Assembly: GCF_002374855.1 (NCBI RefSeq)
Contig: NZ_NWVC01000001.1
Coordinates: 863,054 to 927,053 of the forward strand
Reading direction: 5' to 3'
From: Sphingomonas adhaesiva
GTDB lineage: Bacteria > Pseudomonadota > Alphaproteobacteria > Sphingomonadales > Sphingomonadaceae
Length of the DNA stretch: 64,000 bases
Of the stretch, positions 1 to 8,888 are shown one piece after another; position 1 is the stretch's first letter; each line of letters opens with the position of its first letter. The notes under the pieces are model-generated. The model ran no database searches. It had not been told where the DNA came from and was given only the letters and a program-made list of their open reading frames with translations. The position numbers were made by a program, and so were the translations under genes.

Positions 1-137
1 AGCACCACGCCGCGATAGCCCGCCTCGCACGCATCCTCGGTCATCAGCGCGACATAAGCGTCGGCGTCCTGCGCGTTGTAATGCGCGATCATCTCGCGCG
101 CGATCGCCACGCGATCGGCCTGCGTCGGCGCGCTCAC
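1..137 (-). CDS. NTF2/SnoaL-like protein, 3' part outside window
   Basis: Only the first 45 codons are present. The frame opens with GTG at 137-135, whose bases overlap the nuoD stop (GTGA), so it is translationally coupled to nuoD. The visible protein begins [20 protein letters not shown], followed by a run of small and acidic residues ([17 protein letters not shown]). This resembles the first helix and start of the cone of nuclear-transport-factor-2-like/SnoaL-like proteins. The usual neighbour at this place would be nuoE, so this gene sits inside the complex I operon. Its role is unknown; the fold call rests on a short N-terminus and is tentative. Confidence 0.55.
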   Translation of the reverse strand, partial: MSAPTQADRVAIAREMIAHYNAQDADAYVALMTEDACEAGYRGVV

Positions 138-1384
138 CGGTCGCACTCCCCGAACACGATGTCCATCGCGCCCAGGATGGCGGTGGTATCGGCCAGCATG
201 TGCCCGCGGCTCATGAAGTCCATCGCCTGCAGGTGGCTGAACGCGGTCGGGCGGATCTTGCAGCGATACGGCTTGTTGCTGCCGTCGCTGACCAGATACA
301 CGCCGAACTCGCCCTTGGGGCTTTCTGTCGCGACATACACTTCGCCGGCGGGGACGTGATAGCCCTCGGTATACAGCTTGAAGTGATGGATCAGCGCCTC
401 CATCGAGCTCTTCATCTCGGCGCGCTTGGGCGGCACGACCTTGCGATCGAGCGAGGCGATCGGCCCTTCCGGCATCTCGTTCAGGCACTGTCGCATGATG
501 CGTGCCGACTGGCGCACTTCCTCGACGCGCACCATGAACCGGTCGTAGCAGTCGCCGCGCGTCCCCACCGGCACGTCGAAGTCCATCTTCGCATAGACGT
601 CGTACGGCTGCGACTTGCGCAGGTCCCACGGCACGCCCGCGGCGCGAATCATCGGGCCGGAGAAGCCCCAGGCGATCGCATCCTCGCGGCTGACGGTGGC
701 GATGTCGACGTTGCGCTGCTTGAAGATGCGGTTGTCCGCGACCAGGCTGATCGCATCCTCGAACAGGCGCGGCAGGCGCGTGTCCAGCCAGTCGCCGATA
801 TCGGTCAGCAGCTTCAGCGGCACGTCCTGGTGGACGCCGCCCGGGCGCAGGTAATTGTGGTGCATCCGCGCGCCCGACGCGCGCTCCAGGAAGCCCATGC
901 AATCCTCACGGATCTCGAACAGCCACAGGTTCGGCGTCATCGCGCCGACGTCCATGACATGCGACCCCAGGTTCAGCATGTGATTGCAGATGCGCGTCAG
1001 CTCGGCGAAGAACACGCGCAGGTACTGCGCGCGGACCGGCACCTCCAGGTCGAGCAGCTTCTCGATCGCCAGCACGAAGCTGTGCTCCATGCACAGCGGC
1101 GAGCAGTAATCGAGGCGGTCGAAATAGGGGATCGCCTGCGCATAGGTCTTGTATTCGATCAGCTTTTCGGTGCCGCGGTGCAGCAGTCCGACGTGCGGGT
1201 CGATCCGCTCGACGATCTCGCCGTCCAGCTCCATCACCAGCCGCAGCACGCCGTGCGCGGCCGGGTGCTGCGGCCCGAAGTTGATCGTGTAGTTCTGGAT
1301 CGCGACGTCGCCCGCTTCCGGGTGGTCGGCGTCGGTCACGTGCGCGATCTTGTCGATCGCGGGATCGCGTGCAAGGTCGGTCAC
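134..1384 (-). CDS. nuoD: NADH-quinone oxidoreductase subunit D
   Basis: Subunit of the peripheral arm of respiratory complex I, on the cytoplasmic face of the inner membrane. It forms the quinone-binding cavity together with NuoB. The 416-residue protein matches the normal length of the separate NuoD. It shows the family signatures [11 protein letters not shown] (about residues 35-45), [10 protein letters not shown] (about 66-75) and [10 protein letters not shown]. These belong to the fold shared with [NiFe]-hydrogenase large subunits, without the metal-binding cysteines. Its ATG overlaps the nuoC stop (ATGA), and its own stop overlaps the start of the NTF2-like gene. NuoC and NuoD are separate here rather than fused as in E. 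coli. Confidence 0.97.
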   Translation of the reverse strand: MTDLARDPAIDKIAHVTDADHPEAGDVAIQNYTINFGPQHPAAHGVLRLVMELDGEIVERIDPHVGLLHRGTEKLIEYKTYAQAIPYFDRLDYCSPLCMEHSFVLAIEKLLDLEVPVRAQYLRVFFAELTRICNHMLNLGSHVMDVGAMTPNLWLFEIREDCMGFLERASGARMHHNYLRPGGVHQDVPLKLLTDIGDWLDTRLPRLFEDAISLVADNRIFKQRNVDIATVSREDAIAWGFSGPMIRAAGVPWDLRKSQPYDVYAKMDFDVPVGTRGDCYDRFMVRVEEVRQSARIMRQCLNEMPEGPIASLDRKVVPPKRAEMKSSMEALIHHFKLYTEGYHVPAGEVYVATESPKGEFGVYLVSDGSNKPYRCKIRPTAFSHLQAMDFMSRGHMLADTTAILGAMDIVFGECDR

Positions 1385-2190
1385 TTCTCGTTCCCCTCCC
1401 CGGCATGAGGGTGCGGCTTGCCCGCGCCGGTGTCGGCGGTGCCCTCCGCATCCTTCTTCGCATAGGGTTCGCTGGGCGCCGGCGGCGCGGCCTTGTCCGA
1501 TGCCACGGCATCGGCCTTCTGCACCTGCGTCGCCGTCACCGGCGAGGGCGCACCCTTCGCCTCGGGCAGCTTCGCCTTTTCATCGCCCGGCAGCACGTAT
1601 TCGGCGCCTTCCCACGGGCTCATGAAGTCGAAGGTGCGGAAATCCTGCGCCAGCTTCACCGGCTCGTACACGACGCGCTTCTGCTCTTCCGAATAACGCA
1701 GCTCGGTATAGCCGGTCAGCGGGAAGTCCTTGCGGAACGGATGCCCGCGGAAACCGTAGTCGGTCAGGATGCGGCGCAGGTCGCGGTTGCCCGCGAACAG
1801 CACCCCGAACATGTCGTACACCTCGCGCTCCAGCCAGCCGGCGACCGGCCACAGCCCGGTGACCGACGGTACCGGCGTGTCCTCGGTCGCGGGGACATGG
1901 ACGTGCAGGCGGTGATTGCGCGTCAGCGACAGCAGGCAATAGACGACCTCGAACCGCTCCGCGCGATCGGGATAGTCGACGCCGGCGATCTCCATCAGCT
2001 GCTGATATTCCAGCCCCGGCGTATCGCGCAGCGCGGTCATCGCGGCGACCAGCCCGTCGCGGGTGACGTGCAGCTGCACCTCGCCCGCCACCTCGACCGC
2101 GTCGGTCAGCGCAGCGCCGATCGCGCGGCGCGCGGCCTCGATCGTCGCCTCGTTCAGGCTCGCGGCCCAGGCGGGTGCCGGCGCCCTCAC
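1381..2190 (-). CDS. nuoC: NADH-quinone oxidoreductase subunit C with C-terminal extension
   Basis: The 30-kDa-type subunit of complex I. The family core lies in residues 20-205, with [10 protein letters not shown] at 121-130 and the [16 protein letters not shown] block at about 146-161. I start it at GTG 2190, which overlaps the nuoB stop (GTGA) as elsewhere in this operon. Longer starts would read through nuoB. The protein is 269 residues, longer than the roughly 200-220 of typical NuoC. Residues 205-269 are a low-complexity tail rich in Ala, Pro, Lys and Glu, ending in [10 protein letters not shown]. It overlaps nuoD by four bases. Confidence 0.95.
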   Translation of the reverse strand: MRAPAPAWAASLNEATIEAARRAIGAALTDAVEVAGEVQLHVTRDGLVAAMTALRDTPGLEYQQLMEIAGVDYPDRAERFEVVYCLLSLTRNHRLHVHVPATEDTPVPSVTGLWPVAGWLEREVYDMFGVLFAGNRDLRRILTDYGFRGHPFRKDFPLTGYTELRYSEEQKRVVYEPVKLAQDFRTFDFMSPWEGAEYVLPGDEKAKLPEAKGAPSPVTATQVQKADAVASDKAAPPAPSEPYAKKDAEGTADTGAGKPHPHAGEGNEK

Positions 2191-2732
2191 CGTTCGATGC
2201 TCCCAGCGCGGCGGATCTTCCGCTGCAGCTGCATCACGCCGTACAGCAGCGCCTCGGCGGTCGGCGGACAGCCGGGGACGTAGATGTCGACCGGCACGAT
2301 CCGGTCGCACCCGCGCACGACGCTGTAGCTATAGTGGTAATAGCCGCCGCCGTTGGCGCACGATCCCATCGAGATCACGTACTTCGGCTCGGACATCTGG
2401 TCGTACACGCGGCGCAGCGCGGGCGCCATCTTGTTGCACAGCGTACCCGCGACGATCATCACGTCCGACTGGCGCGGCGATGCGCGCGGCGCGGCGCCGA
2501 ACCGCTCCATGTCGTAGCGCGGCATGTTGACGTGGATCATCTCCACGGCGCAGCACGCCAGCCCGAACGTCATCCACCACAGCGATCCGGTGCGCGCCCA
2601 CTGGAACAGCTCCTCGGTCGACGTGACCAGGAACCCCTTGTCGGTCAGTTCGCCGTTCAGGCCGTCGAAGAACGCCTGGTCGGGGGCGATCACGCCTTGT
2701 CCCGACGGCTGGTGGGCCAGTTCTACTCCCAT
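2187..2732 (-). CDS. nuoB: NADH-quinone oxidoreductase subunit B
   Basis: Carries the N2 [4Fe-4S] cluster, the last iron-sulfur centre before quinone in complex I. The 181-residue protein has the expected four ligands: the adjacent pair C60-C61 in [10 protein letters not shown]125 in GSCANGGG and C155 in PGCPPTAE. The ATG at 2732 overlaps the end of nuoA by ten bases, and the stop overlaps the nuoC GTG. An upstream in-frame extension exists but lies inside nuoA and would be atypical. The order nuoA-B-C-D is the standard bacterial one. Confidence 0.97.
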   Translation of the reverse strand: MGVELAHQPSGQGVIAPDQAFFDGLNGELTDKGFLVTSTEELFQWARTGSLWWMTFGLACCAVEMIHVNMPRYDMERFGAAPRASPRQSDVMIVAGTLCNKMAPALRRVYDQMSEPKYVISMGSCANGGGYYHYSYSVVRGCDRIVPVDIYVPGCPPTAEALLYGVMQLQRKIRRAGSIER

Positions 2733-3097
2733 TCCAGCGCTCCCTTCTTCCACGCATACACCAGGCCGAGCGCCAGCTCGGCAATGAAGATCATCATGCT
2801 GATCCACGCGGTCCAGCCCAGCGAGAAGACGCTGACCGCCCACGGATACAGGAACGCCGCTTCCAGATCGAAGATGATGAACAGGATCGCGACGAGGTAG
2901 AAGCGCACGTCGAACTGCGAGCGGCTGTCCTCGAACGCGGGGAAGCCGCATTCGTACTCGGCCAGCTTCTCCGGCGTCGGCTTCGACGCGCCGGTCAGCT
3001 TCGCGACCGCCATCGGCAGGAACACGAACGCCGACGACAGCGCCAGCGCCACCCCCAGGAACAGGAGGATCGGAAGATATTGCGACAGATCGACCAC
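2723..3097 (-). CDS. nuoA: NADH-quinone oxidoreductase subunit A
   Basis: Small membrane subunit of complex I at the junction of the membrane and peripheral arms. The 124-residue protein begins [15 protein letters not shown] from a GTG at 3097. It is preceded on the minus strand by a GAGAGAG ribosome-binding site about seven bases away. Three hydrophobic segments are visible (about residues 8-30, 65-88 and 92-115). The conserved loop with YECGF and the [15 protein letters not shown] segment is also present. It is the first recognisable gene of the operon, so the promoter should lie in 3098-3248, which otherwise contains only a short TTCTCTCGCA hairpin. Confidence 0.95.
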   Translation of the reverse strand: MVDLSQYLPILLFLGVALALSSAFVFLPMAVAKLTGASKPTPEKLAEYECGFPAFEDSRSQFDVRFYLVAILFIIFDLEAAFLYPWAVSVFSLGWTAWISMMIFIAELALGLVYAWKKGALEWE

Positions 3098-3248
3098 TAT
3101 AGGCTCTCTCGTGGCTTCTCTCGCAGATGCGAGAAAGGACGGGGACGCTTTAGGACGCCGCCCGTGGAGGGGCAAGGCCGCGAACCGTGAGAATGAATCG
3201 CAGGAAGAACGCTCCGGCGCCGCCCCGTCACCCGCCGGGGCCGCGCCG

Positions 3249-4061
3249 TCAACGCAGTGCCTGCGCCACCATCTTGTGCAGCTTCGAATGCATCGCGTCG
3301 TTCGCCGCCAGGAATTCATTGCGCTCGATCGCGCGGTCGCCGCCGCGGAAATCGGTGACGAACCCACCGGCTTCCTTCACCAGCAGCATCCCCGCCGCAA
3401 CGTCCCAGATCTTCAGGTCGCTTTCCCAGTAACCGTCGAACCGGCCCGCCGCGACCCATGCCAGATCCAGCGCCGCCGCGCCCAGCCGGCGGATGCCCGC
3501 CACCTGCGGCGCCACCGCGCCGAAGATGCGCGTCCATTGCGCGAAGTCGCCATGCCCCATGAACGGGATGCCGGTGGCGATCAGCGCCTCCGACGGCTCG
3601 CGCCGCGACGATACGCGCAGCCGCTGGTCCTGCAACCACGCGCCGCGGCCCTTCTCGGCCCAGAAGCTTTCGTCGGTCAGCGGCTGATAGACCAGCGCGG
3701 TCGTGATCTCGCGCTTGCCGTTGGGCATCGGCTCCTCGACCGCGATCGAAATGCAGAAATGCGGGATGCCGTGGAGGAAGTTCGACGTGCCGTCGAGCGG
3801 GTCGATGATGAAGCGCGGCTTGTTGGGGTCGCCCTCCACATTGCCGCGCTCCTCCATCACGAAGCCCCAGTCGGGCCGTGCCTTGGACAGTTCCTCGTAC
3901 AGCGTCTGCTCGGCGCGCTGGTCGGCCTGGCTGACGAAGTCCGCTGGCCCCTTGCGGCTGACCTGGAGGTGCTGAACCTCGTTGAAATCGCGGCGCAGCC
4001 GCGGCGCGGCCTTGCGCGCGGCGCGCTCGATGACGGTGAACAGGCCGGAATGGGATGGCAT
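3249..4061 (-). CDS. suhB: Inositol monophosphatase family protein (SuhB-like)
   Basis: Mg2+-dependent phosphatase of the inositol-monophosphatase superfamily, cytoplasmic. In the SuhB branch it also acts with transcription antitermination complexes on rRNA operons. The 270-residue protein shows the metal-binding motifs: E70 in VMEERG, then IIDPLDGTSNF with D88 and D91, and the C-terminal WDVAAGMLLVKEAGG motif that closes the active site. The ATG at 4061 gives the usual family length. It lies upstream of the nuo operon on the same strand with a 151-base gap, so it may have a separate transcript. Whether it acts on inositol phosphate, CysQ-like substrates or RNA polymerase cannot be told from sequence. 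Confidence 0.9.
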   Translation of the reverse strand: MPSHSGLFTVIERAARKAAPRLRRDFNEVQHLQVSRKGPADFVSQADQRAEQTLYEELSKARPDWGFVMEERGNVEGDPNKPRFIIDPLDGTSNFLHGIPHFCISIAVEEPMPNGKREITTALVYQPLTDESFWAEKGRGAWLQDQRLRVSSRREPSEALIATGIPFMGHGDFAQWTRIFGAVAPQVAGIRRLGAAALDLAWVAAGRFDGYWESDLKIWDVAAGMLLVKEAGGFVTDFRGGDRAIERNEFLAANDAMHSKLHKMVAQALR

Positions 4062-4074
4062 ATCAATTCCTTCT

Positions 4075-4097
4075 CCCTCTCCCCAGCGGGGAGAGGG
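4075..4097. repeat. Short extragenic palindrome
   Basis: CCCTCTCCCC and GGGGAGAGGG form a perfect 10-bp stem with a three-base loop, just upstream of suhB and downstream of efp. A further GGGGAGAGGGG copy of the arm follows at once. The layout resembles a REP-type extragenic palindrome more than a terminator, because there is no T-run. Confidence 0.6.
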
Positions 4098-4255
4098 TCG
4101 GGGAGAGGGGCAGTCGTCGACGGCATACCCGCCCCGCAGACGACATCTACTTCATTCGCTCGTCCGTGGCGGAGCGAGCCTCTATCAACACCCGCCGCGG
4201 GCCAAGCCCGCGTCGTCAGTCGCGCTACGGGCGCTGGCCGGGCCGGCGGATCGGA

Positions 4256-4274
4256 CACATAGCGTCGCTATGTG
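4256..4274. repeat. Near-perfect palindrome after efp
   Basis: CACATAGCG, one base, CGCTATGTG: nine-base arms around a single centre base, 17 bases past the efp stop on the minus strand. The centre is too short for a good hairpin loop without opening the inner pairs. It could be a weak terminator stem or a protein-binding dyad. Confidence 0.4.
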
Positions 4275-4290
4275 ACTCGTCCGCCTCGTC

Positions 4291-4854
4291 TCAGTCCGCG
4301 CGCCGGACGTAGGTCTGTTCGTACACGTCGACGACGATCCGCGTCCCGCTGGCGATATGCGGCGGCACCATCACGCGCACGCCATTGTCGAGCACCGCGG
4401 GCTTGTAGCTGGACGAGGCGGTCTGCCCCTTCACCACCGCATCGGCCTCGACGATCGTCGCCTCGATCGTGTCGGGCAACTGCACGCTGATGGCTTCCTC
4501 GTCATAGAGTTCCATCACCACGTCCATGCCGTCCTGTAGGAAGGCGGCGGCATCGCCCAGCAGGTCGCGCGGCAACGTAACCTGGTCGTAGGTTTCCTTG
4601 TCCATGAACACCAGGCTGTCGCCCTCGGCGAACAGGAACTGGAAATCCTTGGTGTCCAGCCGGACGCGCTCGACCGTCTCGGCGGAACGGAAGCGGACGT
4701 TGTTCTTGCGGCCGTCGCGCAGGTTCTTCAGCTCGACCTGCATGTACGCGCCGCCCTTGCCGGGCTGCGTGTGCTGGATCTTGACCGCGCGCCAGATGCC
4801 GCCTTCGTATTCGATGATGTTGCCGGGACGGATGTCCACGCCGCTGATCTTCAT
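4291..4854 (-). CDS. efp: Translation elongation factor P
   Basis: Binds between the ribosomal P and E sites and relieves stalling at polyproline stretches. The ATG at 4854 gives 187 residues, the standard length, starting [18 protein letters not shown]. Three beta-barrel domains are expected. The exposed loop [11 protein letters not shown] places a lysine at residue 33 at the usual site of post-translational modification. No EpmA- or EpmB-like modification enzyme is visible in this window. The upstream in-frame sequence to 4983 lacks family similarity and is not counted. Confidence 0.96.
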   Translation of the reverse strand: MKISGVDIRPGNIIEYEGGIWRAVKIQHTQPGKGGAYMQVELKNLRDGRKNNVRFRSAETVERVRLDTKDFQFLFAEGDSLVFMDKETYDQVTLPRDLLGDAAAFLQDGMDVVMELYDEEAISVQLPDTIEATIVEADAVVKGQTASSSYKPAVLDNGVRVMVPPHIASGTRIVVDVYEQTYVRRAD

Positions 4855-4919
4855 GGGGCTTCGCCTATGGAAAAGAGCTGGACCGCACGGGGAATCCCCG
4901 GCGGCCGGGTGGCGGCGAT

Positions 4920-5510
4920 CTAGCGAAGGCCGCGCGATCCGGCAAGCAGCGGATAGGGGTTCACCTCCTGCCCCTGCCACCAATGCTCGCCCGGCCGCAT
5001 CCGCTTGACCGAGAAATGCAGGTGCGGCGCGCCGGGATCGGCATTGCCGGTCGCGCCGACCGCCGCGATCGGCTCGCCCGCGCGCACCACCTGCCCCTCC
5101 GCCAGATCGCGGCGATATCCCGCCAGGTGCGCATAATAATAGACGGTGCGGCCATCGGCGCTGCGCTGATAGATGGTCAGCCCGCCGTCGCGGCTGTCGA
5201 ACAGTTTCTCGATCCGCCCCGCCGCCGCCGCGCGCACCGGGGTGCCGACCGGCGCCATGATGTCGATCGCATGATGCGCGCGCGTGCCGCCGCCGCGCTC
5301 CTGCCCCCAGCTGTCGGCCAGATGATCGCGCGCGATGCCGGCCACGGGGACGATGAGCCGCGCGTCACCGCTCACCGGCACCGGCGCCGCCGGCTCGCTC
5401 GCAACCCGCTCCGGCGCCGTCACCCGCGAACGTCCGAACGACAACAGGCTGGCGAACCCCGCCGCCGCCAGCAGGATCAGCGCCAGGATCGACCAGCCCA
5501 GCCGCGTCAT
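4920..5510 (-). CDS. M23 family metallopeptidase, membrane-anchored
   Basis: Predicted peptidoglycan endopeptidase or LytM-type factor facing the periplasm. Residues 5-25 form one hydrophobic N-terminal segment followed by a Pro/Ala-rich linker. The LytM/peptidase M23 domain spans about residues 60-180. The zinc ligands can be seen as AHHAID (H80, D84 region) and HLHF (H163, H165), so the domain appears catalytically intact rather than a degenerate EnvC-type activator. The gene starts one base after the stop of the L,D-transpeptidase gene on the same strand. The two are probably co-transcribed as a cell-wall pair. Confidence 0.88.
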   Translation of the reverse strand: MTRLGWSILALILLAAAGFASLLSFGRSRVTAPERVASEPAAPVPVSGDARLIVPVAGIARDHLADSWGQERGGGTRAHHAIDIMAPVGTPVRAAAAGRIEKLFDSRDGGLTIYQRSADGRTVYYYAHLAGYRRDLAEGQVVRAGEPIAAVGATGNADPGAPHLHFSVKRMRPGEHWWQGQEVNPYPLLAGSRGLR

Positions 5511-5511
5511 G

Positions 5512-6510
5512 TCACGCCTGGAACAGCACCGGCGTTCCGCCCTTCACCATCAACGCCACCCGCGCGGCGTCCCAGTTGGTCAGCCGGACACAGCCGTTCG
5601 ACTGCGCGCGGCCGATCTGCTGCGGCTCGCTGGTGCCGTGGATGCCGTAATGCTCCTTGCTGAGGTCGATCCACACCACGCCGACCGGGTTGTTCGGCCC
5701 CGGCGGAATGATCTGCGCCTGCTTGCTGTCGGGAACGCCCTTCAGGATCTTCGGATTCATCTTCCAGTCGGGGTTGGGCGAGACGTGCAGCACCTTCCAG
5801 TTGCCCAGCGGCAGCGGATCGCGCGACGATCCGATCGTCGCGGTATATTGCGCGACCAGCCGCCCCTCGCCATCCAGCACGCGCAGGATGCCGTCGGACT
5901 TGTCGACCACGATCTTCGCCGCCTGCGGCACCTTGGCCTCGACGTTGAGCGAGGCGAGCGTCGCGCGCCATGCCGGCGTCGCGTCCGCCGGATAGGCGCG
6001 CGAGGTCGGGAAGGTATTGGGCACCGTGATCTTGGTGCCCGGCGCGATCGTCGTCACCCCCGGGTTCAGCTGCGCCAGCACCTGCGGGGTGGTGTGGAAC
6101 CGCTCCGCCAGCTTCTCCAGCGGGCGGCGATACGCCATCGACGGCAGCTTGGCCTGCTCCGCGTAATCCTTGGGAATAACCGAGACATAGGGGCCACGCA
6201 TCGCGTCGCGGTCCAGCGTCACCTCGATCGTCGGGCGCACCCCGGCGTAGGGGCGCAGCGCCGCCAGCGTCGCGGCATCCGGCGTGCCGGTCACGCGCAG
6301 CCCGCGGCTTTCCTGAAACCCCTTGATCGCATTGGTGAGCGACTGGCCGCCGCGCCCGTCGATGATGCCGGGGCCGAACCCCAACTTGTCGAGCACGACC
6401 TGCATCCGCAGCACCGCCGGGTCGATCGCCGGGCTGGCTGCGGGGGCGGACGTCTGCGCCACCGCCGGTGCGGTGGCCAGGATCAGGGCGGCGGCGGCAA
6501 TACGCTTCAC
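5512..6510 (-). CDS. L,D-transpeptidase with peptidoglycan-binding domain
   Basis: Secreted YkuD-family enzyme that makes 3-3 peptidoglycan cross-links or attaches proteins to the wall. I start it at GTG 6510, which is preceded by AGAGGTG and gives a clean signal peptide (MKRIAAAALILATAPAVAQ). Residues about 33-87 match a peptidoglycan-binding domain of the PF01471 type. About residues 135-170 have a LysM-like stretch (TPQVLAQLNPGVTTIAPGTK). The YkuD catalytic motif has His near residue 291 (HGTS) and Cys near 307 (SNGCVRL). The 332-residue length fits this domain set. It precedes the M23 peptidase by one base. Confidence 0.9.
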   Translation of the reverse strand: MKRIAAAALILATAPAVAQTSAPAASPAIDPAVLRMQVVLDKLGFGPGIIDGRGGQSLTNAIKGFQESRGLRVTGTPDAATLAALRPYAGVRPTIEVTLDRDAMRGPYVSVIPKDYAEQAKLPSMAYRRPLEKLAERFHTTPQVLAQLNPGVTTIAPGTKITVPNTFPTSRAYPADATPAWRATLASLNVEAKVPQAAKIVVDKSDGILRVLDGEGRLVAQYTATIGSSRDPLPLGNWKVLHVSPNPDWKMNPKILKGVPDSKQAQIIPPGPNNPVGVVWIDLSKEHYGIHGTSEPQQIGRAQSNGCVRLTNWDAARVALMVKGGTPVLFQA

Positions 6511-6568
6511 GGGCACCTCTCGTATTTCGGTGCCGAAACAACGCGGCCGGGCGCGTCCGGGTCCGTGG

Positions 6569-7258
6569 CTATCCGCGTCGCCCGTCCAGCACCGCGGCGA
6601 AGGCCTTGATCGCGGCCGCTTCGTCCCCGCCCCAGATCGCATGGCTAGCGGCGATGAAATCCGCGCCCGCGGCGATCAGCGGCGCGGCATTGTCGGGGGT
6701 GATCCCGCCGATCGCGACGCTCGGCAGTTCGAACAGCGCGCTCCACCACGACAGGATCACCGGCTCCGGGCGATGCTGAACCGTCTTCGTGCCGGTGGGA
6801 TAGAAGGCGCCGAACGCGACATAATCGGCGCCCGCCTCGCCCGCTTCCATCGCCAGGTGGCGGCTGTCGTGGCAGGTGACGCCGATCTGAACCTCCGGCC
6901 CCAGCACCACGCGCGCCTCGCGCGCGTCGCCGTCCTCCTGCCCCAGGTGCACCCCGTCCGCGCCCAGTCGCTTGGCCAGGCTGACGCTGTCGTTGACGAT
7001 GAACGCCACCTCGCGGTCGGCGCAGATCCGCTGGAGCGGCTCGGCCAGCCGCGCGGCGCTATGCTGGTCCACGTCCTTGACGCGGAACTGGAACGCCGCG
7101 ACCGGCCCGGCATCCAGCGCGCGGGCGAGCCGGTCGGGAAAGCCGCCGCCGACGTCCAGCGGCGAGATCACGTACAGCTGGCACGGCGGGCGCCGGTCGT
7201 CGCGCTGGAAGGAAGCCGCGAAATCGGGGTCGAGGGGGCCGAGGGGATCGTCGATCAT
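6569..7258 (-). CDS. thiE: Thiamine phosphate synthase
   Basis: Joins HMP pyrophosphate and thiazole phosphate to make thiamine phosphate, in the cytoplasm. The 229-residue protein shows the TIM-barrel landmarks of the family: QFRVKD, the active-site stretch FIVNDSVSLAKRLGADGVHLGQED, and the phosphate-binding SVAIGGITPDNAAPLIAAGADF near the C-terminus. GADYVAFGAFYPTGTK is typical of the central loop. The first 25 residues, MIDDPLGPLDPDFAASF..., are a short extension. It lies downstream of the aldolase gene on the same strand. No TPP riboswitch-like sequence is visible in the 79-base gap upstream. Confidence 0.9.
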   Translation of the reverse strand: MIDDPLGPLDPDFAASFQRDDRRPPCQLYVISPLDVGGGFPDRLARALDAGPVAAFQFRVKDVDQHSAARLAEPLQRICADREVAFIVNDSVSLAKRLGADGVHLGQEDGDAREARVVLGPEVQIGVTCHDSRHLAMEAGEAGADYVAFGAFYPTGTKTVQHRPEPVILSWWSALFELPSVAIGGITPDNAAPLIAAGADFIAASHAIWGGDEAAAIKAFAAVLDGRRG

Positions 7259-7293
7259 CCGGCCCGGTTAGCGGGTTTGCCCGGCGGACGGAA

Positions 7294-7332
7294 GCGGGCG
7301 CCCCTCCCCGCTGACGGAGAGCGGGCGCCCGT
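7294..7332 (-). terminator. Possible terminator after the aldolase gene
   Basis: Two GGGCGCCC blocks (7296-7303 and 7323-7330), extended by CTCCCC and GGAGAG, can fold into a long GC-rich hairpin just after the aldolase stop. There is no T-run. GGGCGCCC is itself palindromic, so other folds are possible. Confidence 0.4.
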
Positions 7333-7337
7333 CCCGC

Positions 7338-8252
7338 TTATTCCTCGCCCTTGTAGATGGACACCAGCTTGTCGAGCATCGCCAGCGCCTCGCCGCGCTC
7401 GCGCTGGAAGGTGTTGCGCCCGATGATCGAGCCGTTGCCGCCGCCGTCGCGGATGTCGCGCGCATCCTGGTATACCGCGTCGGCGCCCTTGGCCGCCCCG
7501 CCCGAGAAGACCACGATCCGCCGGCCGGCGAAGCTCGACTGGACGACGTGGCGGACGCGGTCCGACTGCTTCGACCAGTCGGTGCCCTCGTAGCTCTTCT
7601 TCGCGTCGCCCTGCTCGATATGCGCGCTCGGCAACTTCACCTTGATGATATGCGCTCCCAGCAGCGCGGCCATGTGCGCGGCATAGGCGCCGACGTCCAG
7701 CGCCAACTCACCGTCCTTGCTGAGCTTGCCGCCGCGCGGATAGCTCCAGATGACGGTGGCGAGGCCGGCGGCCGCCGCTTCCTCGCGCAGTTCGCGGATC
7801 TGCTCCATCGCCGCGAAGATATCGTCCGACCCCGGATAGATGGTGAAGCCGATCGCCGCACAGCCCAGCCGCAGCGCGTCCTCGACGCTGCCGGTCTGCG
7901 CCTGCGCGATCTGCGTCGCCCAGCTGTTCGAACTGTTGACCTTCAGGATCGTCGGGATCTGCCCCGCGAACGTGTCGGCGCCCGCCTCCAGCATCCCCAG
8001 CGGCGCGGCATAGGCGGACAGGCCCGCGTCGATCGCCAACTGGTAATGATAGTGCGGGTCATAGGCCGGCGGATTGATCGCGAAGCTGCGCGCCGGGCCG
8101 TGTTCGAACCCCTGGTCGACCGGCAGGATGATGAGCTTGCCGGTGCCGCCCAGCTTCCCCTGCATCAGGATCCGCGCCAGATTGGCCTTCACGGCCGGGC
8201 TGGTGGCTTCGTATTTGTCCAGAATCGACTTGACGATCGGCGTCATGTTCAT
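7338..8252 (-). CDS. Class I fructose-bisphosphate aldolase
   Basis: Cleaves fructose-1,6-bisphosphate to triose phosphates through a Schiff base. The 304-residue protein is of the archaeal/DhnA-type class I family. It has LPVDQGFEHGP near residue 43, the putative Schiff-base lysine in HIIKVKLPSA, and the phosphate-binding VVFSGGAAKG near the C-terminus. The class II zinc motifs are absent. ATG 8252 is used; a second in-frame ATG lies two codons on. The central and lower glycolytic genes gap and pgk lie close by on the same strand, but the toxin-antitoxin and TlpA genes intervene, so these are not one operon. Confidence 0.92.
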   Translation of the reverse strand: MNMTPIVKSILDKYEATSPAVKANLARILMQGKLGGTGKLIILPVDQGFEHGPARSFAINPPAYDPHYHYQLAIDAGLSAYAAPLGMLEAGADTFAGQIPTILKVNSSNSWATQIAQAQTGSVEDALRLGCAAIGFTIYPGSDDIFAAMEQIRELREEAAAAGLATVIWSYPRGGKLSKDGELALDVGAYAAHMAALLGAHIIKVKLPSAHIEQGDAKKSYEGTDWSKQSDRVRHVVQSSFAGRRIVVFSGGAAKGADAVYQDARDIRDGGGNGSIIGRNTFQRERGEALAMLDKLVSIYKGEE

Positions 8253-8267
8253 TCCCTATCTGTTTGA

Positions 8268-8651
8268 TTACAAAGCTAACCAGCGGCGCAATGCCTGATC
8301 CACCTGCTCCATGCGGGTGGCGGAGGCATGGCCGATGACCTTGACGATGCGATGACGGCGGATGCTGGTGATGCGATCGACCTGCACCTCGCACTCCACC
8401 GGCAGCCCGGTATGTTCCTGCGGAGAGATGGCGACGCGGAACAGCGCCTCGCCCCCCACCACCGTGGTCAGCGGGCAGACGGTGACGGTCGCATGGGTTT
8501 CGTTGAACAGATCGGCCTGCACCACCACGCAGGCGCGCGGCGTACCGTCGATCCCCTCCGGCGCATCGACCATCACGATCGCGCCGTGCTGAATCACCGG
8601 CTCGCTTCCGGTCGCCGCCGCGGCGGCGTCCGCCACCTGCGTCACCGCCAT
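8268..8651 (-). CDS. MazF/PemK-type toxin
   Basis: Predicted endoribonuclease toxin of the MazF/PemK/CcdB-like fold. The 127-residue product has a strand-rich core with VIQHGAIVMVDAPEG, the family-typical PRACVVVQ segment (about residues 38-45), then TVCPLTTV and VECEVQVDRITSIRR. The last is the place where MazF proteins carry conserved residues at the dimer interface. Its ATG at 8651 overlaps the end of the upstream antitoxin frame by ten bases, the usual order of a toxin-antitoxin operon. The N-terminal 18 residues are Ala-rich and could be shortened by a later start. Confidence 0.75.
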   Translation of the reverse strand: MAVTQVADAAAAATGSEPVIQHGAIVMVDAPEGIDGTPRACVVVQADLFNETHATVTVCPLTTVVGGEALFRVAISPQEHTGLPVECEVQVDRITSIRRHRIVKVIGHASATRMEQVDQALRRWLAL

Positions 8652-8878
8652 GCCGCATCCTCCGATTCGGCACGTTCCCAGAAGGCGTAGTCGACCGCGG
8701 TGTCGCGCCGCGATGCCCGCGTCGACTGGCGTCGCGCCTCGCGCCGGAACGCCTCGTCATGCAGTTCGACGTAGCGGCGCACCGCCTCGCGCGCGATATC
8801 GCTCTTGCTGCGCCCTTGCGTGCGGGCGACCGCCGCCAGCCGCTCCTCGAGTTCGGTATCGAGCCTGACGCCCAGCAC
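8642..8878 (-). CDS. Ribbon-helix-helix antitoxin
   Basis: 78-residue protein starting at GTG 8878, five bases past a GGAGAAG ribosome-binding site on the minus strand. Residues 1-38 (LGVRLDTELEERLAAVART, then GRSKSDIAREAVRRYVE) are a classic RHH DNA-binding domain. The charged C-terminal half, with many Arg and Glu, is the expected toxin-binding tail. It precedes and overlaps the MazF-type toxin gene. It should repress its own operon through the directly repeated site just upstream. Family members of the ParD, CopG and MazE-RHH groups cannot be separated by eye. Confidence 0.8.
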   Translation of the reverse strand: MLGVRLDTELEERLAAVARTQGRSKSDIAREAVRRYVELHDEAFRREARRQSTRASRRDTAVDYAFWERAESEDAAWR

Positions 8879-8888
8879 ATGCTTCTCC

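Noticed and set aside
7259..7293. TPP riboswitch upstream of thiE
   Set aside because: The gap between the aldolase and thiE genes is only 79 bases and lacks the conserved thi-box sequence; it holds a GC-rich hairpin only.
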